Assembly: GCA_032164295.1 (NCBI GenBank)
Contig: JAJHTX010000013.1
Coordinates: 930,001-994,000 of the forward strand
Source of the DNA: Inonotus obliquus
Lineage: Eukaryota; Basidiomycota; Agaricomycetes; Hymenochaetales; Hymenochaetaceae
Reading direction: 5' to 3'
DNA length: 64,000 bases
Made by a program: the position numbers and the translations under genes. The notes below the pieces were generated by a model. That model had not been told where the DNA came from, did not search any database, and saw only the letters and a program-made list of their open reading frames with translations. Positions 52,901-64,000 of the stretch are shown piece by piece (positions within the stretch are counted from its first letter, which is position 1; the number at the start of each line of letters is the position of its first letter).

Positions 52901-53813
52901 ACGAGAGTTGAAGAAACGCGTTCAAGCAACACTCGACGTTATGCAGCTCGAAGAACTGAAGAGTCGAAAACGCGTATTACGACGACTAGGTTTTACTTCC
53001 TCTTCGGATATTGTCGACATGAAAGGACGCGTGGCGTGCGAGATCAGTACTGGAGACGAACTTCTGCTTACGGAACTCATCTTCAACGGTGTCTTCAACC
53101 CTTTACTCCCCGAACAATGTGCAGCGCTCTTGAGCTGTTTCGTCTTTGATGAAAAGGTACTATCCTTCCTCCTTCCCCCTCCTTCCTTTCCCTCTTGCTT
53201 GCTTCCAAACGCTCCTCAATATCCAAAACAACTAACTAACACCACATCCCATCACCCATCAACCAAAACAACAAACAAAAACAGAGTCAACAACAAACAA
53301 AACTAACAGAAGAACTAGCCGCGCCCCTCCGCGTCATGCAAGAAATGGCACGACGAATAGCAAAAGTTATGATAGAGTCAAAGATGTCTATTAAAGAAGA
53401 TGACTACGTCAAGACGTTCAAAGTCGAATTGATGGATGCGGTTATTCAATGGTGTAGAGGTTCTTCGTTTTCTGAAATCCGTAAAGTACGTTTTAACCTC
53501 TCCTCATCGCATCCTTCACTCATCTCTCATCTCTCATAACATACGATGCTTACATAACCTTCTCCCATACATTCGACGTTCACGCAACACGTTCTCGTTC
53601 CGGATATTCCCTCCGACTTCCGAAAAAAAGTTAACGGACCAATTCGAAGGCAACATCATCCGAGTCTTCCGACGTCTTCAAGAACTTCTCAGACAAATGT
53701 CTCAAGCTTCCAAAGTCATCGGAAATGACGAATTACGAGAAAAATTCGATAAAGCTTCTGAAATGCTTGCTAGACCTAATTCTGTTATTTTTTGTTCCTC
53801 GTTGTATCTATAG
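49984..53813 (+). CDS. mtr4: Exosome-associated DExH RNA helicase Mtr4/Dob1
   Basis: Nuclear exosome cofactor (TRAMP complex) that unwinds structured RNAs for 3'-5' decay. Start [15 protein letters not shown]. Domains: acidic N-terminus; RecA1 with [10 protein letters not shown], Walker [27 protein letters not shown] and LSATIPN; RecA2 with [42 protein letters not shown] and [10 protein letters not shown]. The arch/KOW region has [20 protein letters not shown]; the C-terminal DSHCT domain ends [11 protein letters not shown]...[20 protein letters not shown] 53811-53813. About nine exons; the intron at 52021-52069 has a GC-AG border (GCAAGT). The last acceptor (near 53628) is weak. All catalytic motifs are intact. 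Confidence 0.95.
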
Positions 53814-54129
53814 TACCTGTAGTAACCATAGTATTTATAGAATACTGTCTTGTTTCTTTTTTCCCTTCTTCCTCTCTTCGTCTTTAGTCCTGGCCCTGCT
53901 CTTGATCGTGATCTTGGGTCTCGAAATCCGCATCCCTCAATCTCTCCCTCCTTTCCCTCTTTTTACTTGCATCATCACGCACAACGAAGTAGTTGACACA
54001 ACCATCTATATTGACAAAACCACATGGGATAGGAGGAAGAATGGACGACAGAACGACACCCGTGTATCTACATCTTCATCTTCAGAACGCGGAAAACGGA
54101 TAAGTGGAAACGTGCAGAGAGCATGGCTT

Positions 54130-56470
54130 TAAGAGCAGGCACCGTTGTCGGTCCAGACATCAGCTAAGAATTGGACGTGAGTATCTCCGCAGTAAAAATG
54201 AATTAGATTTTGTAAGTAGACATACCGCCCTTCCCGGCACCTGGAGTGTCACCCTGAGTCCACCATTTCGCGGTCCACAAGTGACCATCTGCGAGAAAAT
54301 ACCATCAGAACTGACGTATTATGTGTTTTAGGAGTCGGGAGACGTACTGTAGGATGCTTGGTTGCCACCCGTGTACACCTTCTGTTTACCGTTTCCATTT
54401 TTTTTTAGCTAGCCAGCAAAGGAGAAGATCTATAAACGTACCGATGAATCCCAAGCGGCAACTCCTCCACACGATCCACCAGATGGTGAAGTGGGCTTCG
54501 AGGTGGGTGCTGATGTGCCTGTACCAGGGGGCGATCCAGAACTCTGACCCATGTTGTTACGAATGTTATCCCACTTGCTATTCGGGAAACTGAACGTAGT
54601 TGTGTTGTGTGTTAGCACATGCATTCATTAGAAGAAGAAGTTGGAGTGGATAGGTCAACTTACTGGATATGGTTCTGAGTTTGGTCGAGAGAACCGAAGA
54701 TGTTGGCTGTGATGCTGATAAGAGAGTCCGGAGAATTAGTCTTATCCGTCGAGAGCTACACAGATAATTCACGAAGAGTCATTCCATTAGCACCAACTTC
54801 AGTAAACGGATAAAAAAGGCGCTTTGTTCGACTTACATCCCAGAACATCTGCCCTCCAAGACCCTTATCCAACACATAATGGGCCTTGGCAGTTGCGACT
54901 TGTGGTGTATCATACGACACGAGCTCCCTCTTCGACGAGTCATACGAGTAACTGGCGACGACCTTCATATCATTGGTAACCTGTGCACCAGCGAGCGGAA
55001 GGTCCTTGTAAGAGTAAATCCCGGACTCATTTGCTCCTGAACCGACCTAAAGGCAACAGTTCAGCCAGGGCAAGTAGTGATGAACGAAAATATACGTACT
55101 CCGTTGAATGATTGTCCAATACCGTCGGTGTTCTCGAAAACTCGACCATAAAGCGGAATACCTGTATGCAAAAGGTCGTACCATGCACCAAAACTATGGA
55201 AGTAGACATTTCTTACCCATGGTGATCTTACTTGGTGTGGCACCTTTTTGAGTATAGAACGTGACGGCCTTGTCAGTGTTGACACCCGTACGCTCACCAC
55301 CATACAAGTTTGCCTGATGGTCAGCCTATGCATTCGCAAATGTTGATCAATGTCCTGGATGTCATGAGCGTTAGACCCGGACATACATGGTCGAGGAAGG
55401 ATCCCGCATAGTCATACGCCATCAAGTTCCAGTGCGTCAGTGCCTTGTCCATCTGAGAGATATTAAGGAAGGCTGCGTTCGAGGCTGAAGCAGGAACAGC
55501 CGCCTAAATCAAATAGGTCAGAATAGTTTATTGCCAAATCAAGAATAGACACCCACAGATAACTGATAGGGAATACTGTCGCCGCCCGACGCAGCCAACT
55601 GGTCAAAGGCCGACCGAAGAGAAGTAAGCAAATCGGCATATCCTTGTCCTTGCTCCTCACTAGCAGGATACTCATAATCAATATCACTGAATCCAAGTCA
55701 GTCATCCTCATAAACACGACAAAGGACCGCGCTCTTGATCACGTACATCCCATCAAACCCATAGTCTTTTATAATCTGGACAGCAGAGTTCACAAAAGTA
55801 GATCTCTTTCCCGGGTCCGTTATGAAGTTAAAGTGACCACCCTGCGAGTATGTCCAGCCGCCGACAGACAGTATAACTTTCAGGTTTCTGATGAACCAAC
55901 GAATCATGCTTCAGTTTCTTCGGGCGTGAGTGACAATCAGAAGCATACCGATTCTTCATCTTCAACAAGTAAAGCTAAAACATTGTTCTCAAATTTCAGC
56001 GAAACATTAACGAATGAAGAGCATCCAGTACGCTACCTGCTTCAAGCATCCGTAAAGGTTGTTTCCCGTCTCATCCCATGTGTCTCCTGGGAAATGTTTC
56101 TGGACACGTCGTCCTCAGCAAACAAATATCCATCCCTCACGACGCTCAAACTCACCTGCTCATCAGCATAGGAATCGGTGAGGAAAACCGTGCCGTCATC
56201 TCTGACATCGCCGAAGGAGTATAGAATGTGAGTCAGGGGTTTGGCATTGATGTCGGTGGGCTCTGTCAATAGTTTCATAAGTATCTTCACGCTCCAGTAA
56301 TATAACAAAGACGACCCACGGAAATTGTTTCCGTATATTCCCCTATAATTACAAATGAATGCCTGAGTACAGCAGCAATGAAGAAGCCGGACTTACCAAT
56401 TGGTGAAATATGCCACCTGGGCCAACCCTTTAGCACGCTTATCAGACTCAGTGGTCGCATTGGATGCCAT
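54130..56470 (-). CDS. GH18 chitinase with CBM5/12, lacking a signal peptide
   Basis: ATG at 56470 gives [20 protein letters not shown] and then FTNW. GH18 barrel: [33 protein letters not shown] and, across an intron, [14 protein letters not shown], with the intact DxxDxDxE. Later [45 protein letters not shown] and [10 protein letters not shown] Ser/Thr/Pro linker leads to a C-terminal chitin-binding module ([44 protein letters not shown]), stop 54132-54130. Compared with its tandem paralogue, about 25 codons of signal peptide are deleted in frame (ATGGCA joined to AATGCGACC), so the product may stay intracellular. Many short introns. Confidence 0.85.
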
Positions 56471-56605
56471 AGTCACGGAAGTTCAAGTACAGAACTATTG
56501 CAATATCAAGTCGACTTTGCGAATTGCGCAAGCAAGACAAGGAGGAGGTAGAAGAAGTAGGTCGGGAGGGTAAAGGATGACCTAGTTTCGTCCAAGCTGC
56601 TGGCC

Positions 56606-56613
56606 CTTTTATA
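56606..56613 (-). promoter_or_regulatory. TATA box of the signal-less chitinase
   Basis: TATAAAAG on the minus strand, about 137 bases upstream of the ATG; the paralogue has TATATAAG in the same context. Confidence 0.5.
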
Positions 56614-57527
56614 CTTATTTTCAACACACCAGCCTCATCCTCCGGGCTGACAAACTCAGAGCTCAGAGTGAGCCATATAGATCCAAAAGAGCAAAACCAG
56701 CCTGGACTCGAATGACATCACATCCAACAACTATCACAGAAAATGGAGCCAAGATCTTCACCCCGGAACCCCCTCAAAGAAATCGAAAGCGTGAATGACG
56801 ACAAATTAGTAGATGGGCAGAACGAGCTGTGGCAAGTTGCTATTCCGCCAAGGAATCGTCCCTTTTATGGATGAACAATTTTTGCCATCAGTCACGGATT
56901 GATAAAATTACAAGCGTTACCGTCACGATTAGAAGAACGTTGTAATAATGAGCTGGCTTGAGCTCGCTTATCAAAGCTTCTGCACCCGTCACTCCACTTC
57001 ACTACCACTCACTATGACGTCACTCTCGATCTGACCCTCCTCTCCCTCTTTCTGCATGCACATCATCGTACACAACAAAGTAGTTGGCACAACCATCTAT
57101 ATTGACTATTCTACACTCTACACTCTACACTTCAGTTGGACGAGTGAACAACTACACTACACATTCCACCCTAGAAAACACGAAAGAGGGTAGAAAGAAC
57201 GACACCCGTGTATCTTCATCTTCATCCTCAAACCATGGCATAACACATAAGACGAAAGCTAGAGAACATAGAATACCAACCGCCTAAAACCCATAAGGAG
57301 ATATAAGTGCAGTGAAGAATGAAGAGAAGAGATGGTGATGAATAACGAATAACGACTGCGTTGTCGGACGAGCAGACAGCATGCCGCAGGGGTGACGTAG
57401 AGAGCGACAGGCTCAATGAGGAAGAGGGAGAGAGTGATTCGAAAACTTAATCAAGAAAAAGATAGGAAACCGATTTCGAAAAAGAAAGAATGTGTGAATA
57501 AGAGTCCTTTCTTGTGCCTTTATTCCT

Positions 57528-59936
57528 TCATGAGCAGGCACCATTGTCGGTCCAGACATCAGCTAAGAATTCGTGCGTGAGCATCTCTGTAATAGAGGTG
57601 TATTGGATTCTTTAGAATATACGTACCGGCACCTCCTGGAGTATCACCCTGAGTCCACCATTTCGCGGTCCACAAATGACCATCTGCGAGAGAATACCAT
57701 CAGAAATGGCGTATTATGTATCTTAGGAGCCGGGAAACGTACTGTAGGAAGCTTGGTTGCCACCCGTGTACACCTTCTGTTTACCAATTCCAATTCCATC
57801 AGCTCACCAACAGGTGTCCAATGGACCACCAAAGACGTACCGATGACTCCCAAGCAGCAACTCCTCCACACGAACTACCCGAAGGCGAAGAGGGCGTCGA
57901 GGTGGGTGCTGAGGTGCCTGTACCAGACGGTGATCCAGAGCTCTGGCCCATGTTGTTACGAATGTTATCCCACTTGCTATTCGGGAAACTGAACGTGGTT
58001 GTGTTGTATTAGCACACGCTTTGATTAGAAGAGGTTGTTAAAGTGGATAGGACAACTTACCGAATGTGGTTCTGAGTTTGGTCAAGAGAACCGAAGATGT
58101 TGGCTGTGATGCTGACGAGAGAGTCTGGAGTATTAGTCTTATCCGTCGAGAGCTACGTACGTAGATAATTCACGAGAGATATTTCCATTAGCACCAATTT
58201 CGACAAACAGCTTTTCTTGACTCACCTCCCAGAACATCTGCCCTCCAAGACCCTTATTCAACACATACTGAGCCTTAGCAGTTGCAATTTGCGGCGTATC
58301 ATACGACACGAGTTCCCTCTTCGACGAGTCATACGAGTAACTGGCAACGACATTCATATCGTTGGTAACCTGTGCACCAGCGAGCGGAAGGGCCTTGTAA
58401 GAGTAAATCCCAGCCTCAGTTGTCCCTGGACCGATCTAAAAAGGCAACACTTCAGCCCGAAAAAGTAGTAGTGAAAGTGGAAATACGTACTCCACTGTAC
58501 GATTGTCCGATACCGTTGGTGTTCTCGAATGCTCGGCCGTAAAGTGGGATACCTGTATGCAAAAGGTCGTATCATGTGCTGAGAATAAAGGAGGAGACAT
58601 CTCTTACCCATGGTGATCTTGCTTGGTGTGGCACCATTCTTAATATAGAACGTGACGGCGTTGTCAGTGTTGACACCCGTACGCTCACCACCATACAAAT
58701 TCGCCTGATGGTCAGCCTATGCATTCGCAATCGTGATCAATGTCCTAGAATCCACGAGCATTCAGACATGAACATACAAAGTCGAGCCATGATCCAGCGT
58801 AGTCATATGCCATCAAGTTCCAGTGCGTCAGAGCCTTGTCCATCTGAGGGATATTAAGGAAGGCATAGCTCGAAGCTCCAGCGGGGACTGCCGCCTAAGT
58901 CGAACTCGTCAGACTAGTTTCCTGCTAGAAAAATAATAGACACTGACGGATAACTGATAGCCAACAGTGTCACCATTCGACACAGCAAACTGGTCGAAGG
59001 CCAATCGAACCGAAGTGAGCAAGTCTGCGAATCCTTGTCCTTGAGCCGCACTAGTGGGATATTCGTAATCAACGTCACTGAATCCAAATTAGTCATCCTT
59101 CATAAACACGAGAAAGGACAGATGTCTGGATCACGTACATTCCATCAAACCCATAGTCCTTTATAAGCTGGACAGCAGAGGTCACAAAAGTAGATCTCTT
59201 TGCCGGGTCCGTTACGAAGTTAAAGTGACCACTTTGCGAGTATGTCCAGCCGCCAATGGACAGTATAACTTTCAGATTTCTGATGAACCAATGAAAATGC
59301 TTCAGTTTCTTTGGGTGCGAGTGATAATAAGAGGCATACCTATTCTGCATCTTCAACAAGTAGAGCTAGAGTAGTGAGTTTACGTCAGGGAAACAATAAC
59401 GACTGAAAAGCATCCAGTACGCTACCTGCTTCAAGCATCCGTAAAGGTTGTTTCCCGTCTCATCCCACGAGTCGCTCGGGAAATGTTTCTGGACACGTCA
59501 TCCTCAGCAATCAAATATCCACCTCTCACAATACTTAGACTCACCTGCTCATCGGCATAAGAATCGGTAAGGAAAATCGTGCCATCATCTCTAACGTCGG
59601 CGAAGGAGTAGAGAATGTGAGTCAGGGGTTTAGCATTGATGTCGGTGGGCTCTGCCAATAGTTTCATAAGTGTCTTCACTCTCCATCAGTGAATAGGAAA
59701 GGCGACCCACGGAAATTAGCTCCATATATGCCCCTATAATTACAAGTGAATACGTGAGAACAGCAGCAGCGAAGAAGCTGGACTTACCAATTAGTGAAGT
59801 ATGCGATCTGAGCCAACCCTTGTGCACGCTTATCAAGCTGATTTGTCGCATTGTTTGAGATCGGAGAAGCATTCGCAACGGTGAATAAAAGCGAAGCAAA
59901 TGAGAGAAGCTTCACGAGAGATATCCCGAATGCCAT
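57528..59936 (-). CDS. Secreted GH18 chitinase with CBM5/12
   Basis: Tandem paralogue. ATG at 59936; signal peptide [20 protein letters not shown], then [20 protein letters not shown] (a KR site suggests a propeptide) and IAYFTNW. Barrel motifs [33 protein letters not shown] and, across an intron, [12 protein letters not shown], intact. Then [47 protein letters not shown] and GLGGQMFWE. The C-terminal chitin-binding module reads [34 protein letters not shown] and [10 protein letters not shown]; stop 57530-57528. Extracellular chitin degradation in cell-wall remodelling or mycoparasitism is the likely role. Confidence 0.88.
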
Positions 59937-60071
59937 GGTCCCAGAAAAGGAAGGTACAGAACTGGGCAATATCAAGCCGACTTTGCGCAAGACAACGAGA
60001 AGGCAGAAAGAAGTAGGTTGGCCAGGTAAAGGTCAGCCTCCGATAACCTAGTTTCGTCCATGTTGCTAGCC

Positions 60072-60079
60072 CTTATATA
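60072..60079 (-). promoter_or_regulatory. TATA box of the secreted CBM5/12 chitinase
   Basis: TATATAAG on the minus strand, about 136 bases upstream of the ATG at 59936. Confidence 0.5.
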
Positions 60080-60250
60080 CTACCGATTATACCAGCTTCG
60101 GAGTAATCCAGCCACTTTATCCGCCGGGCAGAGAAGGACAGGAACAGAGCCAGATGGATTCAAAGCAGCACAAGCACAGGCAGCTCAAAGTGACAGCACA
60201 TCCAACAACGAAACACAGAAAATTGAGCCAAGATCTCCACCCCCCTCAAA

Positions 60251-61261
60251 AAATCAGAATTGGATTGCATGACAGCAAAGCAGATAGGAAGAACGAGCTG
60301 GCAAGTCGCCAGTATGGGATACGTCCAAACAGACAACCGGAAACAGGTTAATTCTTCCCGATGATCGGTCTCGGCCCCCGTTTTGTTGAAAATAATCCGG
60401 TGGTGGCTGTCGACGCCATTGTATGAAATAGCACAGATCCCAAGCACGCGATTTCTTGAGTGGGGGCGACAGAGAGGCAGGAACAACTTGTCATGATGCG
60501 CTTTCATCCCCCTATGTCAGCGTCAGCAAACAGCCAAGACGAGACAAACTTGCGCTGTGTAAATTATTTAGGAACAGACAGCGGACATAATCCGTTCGGA
60601 AGCCGCTCAGGTATTCATCCATTTAGAAACACCTTGAGAAACAAGTCAAATTTGGGAACTTGTGAGTAACAGTCGACAGATGATTGTGACGTGGCTAACG
60701 GCAGGAGAACTTGTCGGGCACATGGAGATAACTCACGCGAGTCATTATCATGCCAATGGCATTTTTTTATAAGACTTTGTGCGGTGATTCTGCGAGGAAG
60801 GTTTGCTTTGCGCAGACCGTCGTGCGCCGCTGCTAAGAGGTGGTGAAAGCCAAGAGCGGAATGAATGAACTGTAAAAGTGTTTGATTATGTAATACACAC
60901 GTCCTGCCTAAAGCAGATATATGCACGACCACCACAGATCCCACAAGACAAGAGAAGCAAGCTTAAGGGGTTAACGGGGTATGATCCATCCATATGCTCG
61001 ATCAAGGAATTACTTTAAATTTTGTGCCTTCGTCCCGGCGAATGGTGCCAGACTTTTGATTGTCGCTTCACGATTCACGTTCCATGTTCCGCCAATGTAT
61101 AATTCGAATCTCGAAAACAAGGACTACTGATACACGCTACGATCAAAGTCGATTGACGATGAATTGGAGGTAGAAAAGGGAAGGAAAAGGAAGAGGGATA
61201 CAAATTGAGATGCTAGCGCTAACTCATAAATACTAGACGACTCGGAGGGGTTATGGAAGGA
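60251..61261. other. Intergenic region
   Basis: About 1 kb between chitinase genes; the longest frame (109 codons) has no recognisable domain. Confidence 0.4.
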
Positions 61262-63043
61262 TCACTCAGGGAATGCCTGAGAACGAACGGTCGAGATCCA
61301 AGCAGCCGCAGCATCCGGGAACTAATGGACAATGGACCGGAGTCAGTCAAGTTCCAAAATAGATATAAAACACGATAAATGCGTACCTCCCAGACCATAA
61401 CACCAGCATTCCAACCTCTACTCTTCGCTTGAGCAACACATCCAGCAAGTGTACTCGTATCAATAAACCCATTACTCGCATCACCAGTCGTAGCGGGTTT
61501 ACCAATAACCAACTTATCCAAAGAAACTCCGTTATTAGCGATTTGGAATAAAGCTGATTCGGGCCAGGTGGATGATGAAGATGTTAGGAGACCGTTGCAT
61601 GTTGTGTATTCATTTGTACCCTCTGATAATGGTGATGATTGCAAATACTTGGTATTAGGAAGGCGGAAGGAGGGTGAGAGGGATAGATGGGACGTACGGT
61701 TATAGAACTATACGTGTCGTTGTCATTCAGGAGGAGTACCGTCGTGTTGAGTGTCAAAGGATCAACATTCGGAGAAACGGATATTTACCTGGACGTTATA
61801 CTAACAACGCAGATCAATCAGACATATTCTCCTCCGGACACCACAAGAAAGAGGACACAGAGTCAGAGTCCTACTCACCCAATCAATCAAATTCCCAACA
61901 TTCCTGTTGACCGTCAAATACGCTCCACCACCAAACTTATTCGGGGAGAACCAAGGTGCAACCGCTAACAAAATGCGAAAACGCAAACGGATTCTAGAAT
62001 TAGAATGCAGGATCCAGTATCCACATACCACGTGAAGGAGAAATGGAAAAAAAGAATGGAAGAAAACGAAGAAGAAACGCACGAGCATGTGTGAGAATAA
62101 AATCTCCTTGAGGAAGCTGTGTACGAAGTTGTTGTGTAAAACTTGTGATCCAAGCCTCGGCTCTACCATCTCCTGCGTTTATAGCATTGAAGTCCTTCAT
62201 AAAACAAATAAGAATCCGAACCAGAGAGAATTAGTTTGACATAATACGAACCTCGTAATCAACATCAATACCATCCAAATCAAACTGTTTAACCCAAGCA
62301 GCCATCGTATTAGCTGTACCAATAGGGTCTGCTCCAGTAGATGTAGGTGCATCCGTTGCTCCAAACACCGAAACAATCAGTTTGATTCCTGCGGCCTATT
62401 CCCACATCCCAAATCCAGGATCCGGTTCCAGTTCCAGACCGGAAATAGAAGAGAGAAGAGGTGACGCGTGAGATGAGAATTGAGAATAAGAATATAATGT
62501 AAATTGAAAGAACTCGTGTTTAGAGTTTAGAATTGAGTACGAACCGCATATTGTGATTTGACGGCACTACGTTGAGAAGCGCTTAGCTGAGTCCATTCCT
62601 CCGCCTTATCAAAGGCTCCCTCTGTTAATAAAAAGGAGAGGGCACTAGCAAGGTATCGTCAACTCTGACCATTCCATATAAAAAAGAGTTCTTGAGACCG
62701 AGACTTACAAAACATTGAATCCCTATAATCCAAAACCAAATTAGTCCACCAATTCAAGTATCAAGAATACTGATAAAGAACCGTGACGAACCTTGACCTG
62801 AGAAACATCAGGAGGTCCAGTCAATCCAGAAACAAACCTATCACTATAAATAACAAAATGAGGAGCAGAGGGTGTAGCTCTCTTGGCAGCGGGTGCGGAT
62901 TCGAGTCGAGTAAGGAAGTTCCTTGCTGTGTCGTCCAAGCCCAGGTCTGGTCTTGACGAGTTAGCTGGAAGGGCCAAGACGGATATGAGGTGGACAAGTG
63001 TAGCGAAGAGAACGAAGATTGGGGAAAACGCCGAGGATAGCAT
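61262..63043 (-). CDS. Secreted GH18 chitinase (small type)
   Basis: ATG at 63043; signal peptide MLSSAFSPIFVLFATLVHLI then SVLALPANSS. About eight exons: APHFVIYSDRFVSGLTGPPD, GFNVF, ALSFLLTEGAFDKAEEW, KLIVSVFGATDAPTS, QFDLDGIDVDYE (complete DxxDxDxE), FNAINAGDGRAEAWITSF, APWFSPNKFGGGAYL, YNVQ, FYNQ, SLDKLVIGKPATTGDASNGF, GVMVWE and FPDAAAAWISTVRS, ending at TGA 61264-61262. No binding module. It is the active-motif counterpart of the 48.2-kb gene: same exon logic and motifs, but Asp instead of Asn in the catalytic motif. Confidence 0.9.
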
Positions 63044-63172
63044 GATGACAGCACAATTATACAAGGTACACGGACGCAACACAGAGCAGAGAGCAGAGCA
63101 GAGTAAGAATATGAGACAGAGAGAAACAGAACTCAGCCGTAGCTAGAGAACCAGTCCAACTCTATCGAGATC

Positions 63173-63180
63173 CTTTTATA
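63173..63180 (-). promoter_or_regulatory. TATA box of the 61-63 kb chitinase
   Basis: TATAAAAG on the minus strand, about 130 bases upstream of the ATG. Confidence 0.5.
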
Positions 63181-63213
63181 CCACTCCAGGAAACCCTCCT
63201 CAAATCGCATATC

Positions 63214-63818
63214 TTATGTCTCGAAACTTTGACATACGCGAAAATGGAAAAGTACGCCTTTCAGGTATCGTCGTTTCTCACCAAAGCCTTCCGTCATCGT
63301 GATAGTGACAGAAGTTCCAGGGGTTCCAGAGTGCCAGCTCATCGAAAAACCCACAGAAGGACCGCCGAAATAATTTTGTTCGAGTGGAAAACGCTCTGAG
63401 GTAGCATCTTGTGGATTCGCTTTCCCATAGAAACACGCGGAACCACAGCTAAAATTAGTCAATTGGTTGGTGATCCGACTCACAGTGATGCTGGAAGCCA
63501 CCTTTGAGAGAAAATCAAAGGGCGCAGATAGCAAACAAAGCTCAGAGGACACGTCGCAGAGAATGAAAGAGTACTAGTTCGAAGGAGACTTCGGTAGCCT
63601 CGGAGTTGTGCGCGGGAAAGGAGTCATTCAAAGCCACCGAGGTTTGGATGCGATCGATAAAATTAGACGGTGAGCTTCGTGTGTGTTGTGTGCACGTACA
63701 GCACGACCGACCGGCTCCACAAAACCGCAATCGTCCTCGAGCTGGATCCGCAAATTTCGTACTGGAATGAGTATGGTGGCAATCTGCAAAGTGAAGGCTA
63801 ATAAAAACATATCGTCCT
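63214..63818 (-). CDS. Possible gene, unrecognised
   Basis: Several adjacent minus-strand frames look weakly coding: an N-terminal hydrophobic start (MFLLAFTLQIATILIPVRNL), VALNDSFPAHNSEATEVSF, and FSCGSACFYGKANPQDATSE followed by FGGPSVGFSMSWHSGTPGTS. They may be exons of one small secreted protein, but I could not find a convincing set of splice sites. Treat as tentative. Confidence 0.25.
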
Positions 63819-64000
63819 CAGCGTGTCAGAAATGTCCGCAAAAAATTTATGGACAAACCTGGCGCACTAGTACTGAGATCAACTGAGTTGGCAAAGCGTG
63901 TGGTGTGAAAAAAGAGAAACACCGGCCGGGAACCGGGGCGGATGAGGCTCAGTCCGGACTCCGGATCACGGCATAACCAGATATGTATGTACAATCACTG

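Larger units (their letters stand above)
53880..60250. repeat. Tandem gene duplication, two units of about 3.1 kb
   Basis: Unit 1 (about 53880-56760) and unit 2 (about 57000-60250) each hold a minus-strand chitinase. Similarity extends beyond the coding region: 3' flanks share cacaaccatctatattgac and cgacacccgtgtatct; promoters share acatcacatccaacaac-type words. Confidence 0.75.

Noticed and set aside
1..64000. Bacterial operons, ribosome binding sites, riboswitches.
   Set aside because: Gene structure is eukaryotic throughout, with spliceosomal introns; such features were not expected and none was seen.

Overview
This window is genomic DNA of a filamentous basidiomycete, most likely an Agaricomycete. 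Evidence: short spliceosomal introns (about 43-65 nt) in nearly every gene, a secreted class II (fungal) haem peroxidase, a large GH18 chitinase family, and chromodomain Ty3/Gypsy retrotransposons. Gene models were read by hand from the sequence; exon joins are inferred from GT-AG (twice GC-AG) borders and protein continuity, with no transcript data.

Layout. 1-7.3 kb: a partial Spg1/Tem1-type septation GTPase (-), the V-ATPase subunit E gene (+), two tandem paralogues encoding an unusual GNAT acetyltransferase fused to an Mss4-like zinc domain (-), and a class II peroxidase with an incomplete Mn site (-). 7.4-9.2 kb: no recognisable gene. 9.2-36.6 kb: a nested transposon block. An inverted-repeat element (9813-22600) carries captured fragments of a Nik1-type histidine kinase (HAMP repeats) and a USP7-type deubiquitinase (MATH plus start of the UCH domain). 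It was later hit by a retroelement now reduced to a solo LTR (10175-11736, TSD AACGG) and by Gypsy element A (12382-21102, TSD AGGAA), whose 5' LTR then received a 1.7-kb TACCG-rich insertion. Next to it lies an 11.3-kb Gypsy element B (23493-34794, TSD ATATG) with 1466-bp LTRs and several accessory reading frames, one lying in U3 of both LTRs. A dispersed repeat of about 0.45 kb surrounds these elements in both orientations.

36.8-43.3 kb: a four-TM MARVEL-like membrane protein (+), a 795-residue unrecognised acidic protein (-), and a small basic ORF flanked by direct repeats. 43.5-48.1 kb: gene-poor, with tandem repeats. 48.2-63.1 kb: four GH18 chitinases around the exosome helicase gene mtr4. 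Two of them are a tandem duplicate with C-terminal CBM5/12 domains; one of those has lost its signal peptide, and the chitinase at 48.2 kb has Asn in place of a catalytic-motif Asp.

The most notable observations: (1) element B's U3-encoded protein, with a distant homologue in the same place in the solo LTR, and an ORF crossing the polypurine tract into the 3' LTR; (2) both Gypsy elements show exact 11-nt complementarity between the predicted RNA 5' end and the primer-binding site (Tf1-type self-priming), and the same in-phase G GAT TTT heptamer before pol in the -1 frame; (3) all five premature stops in A and B are TGA at expected Arg positions, and 10 of 11 differences between A's LTRs are CpG transitions, pointing to methylation decay; (4) gene-fragment capture by the inverted-repeat element; (5) the duplicated GNAT-Mss4 fusion.
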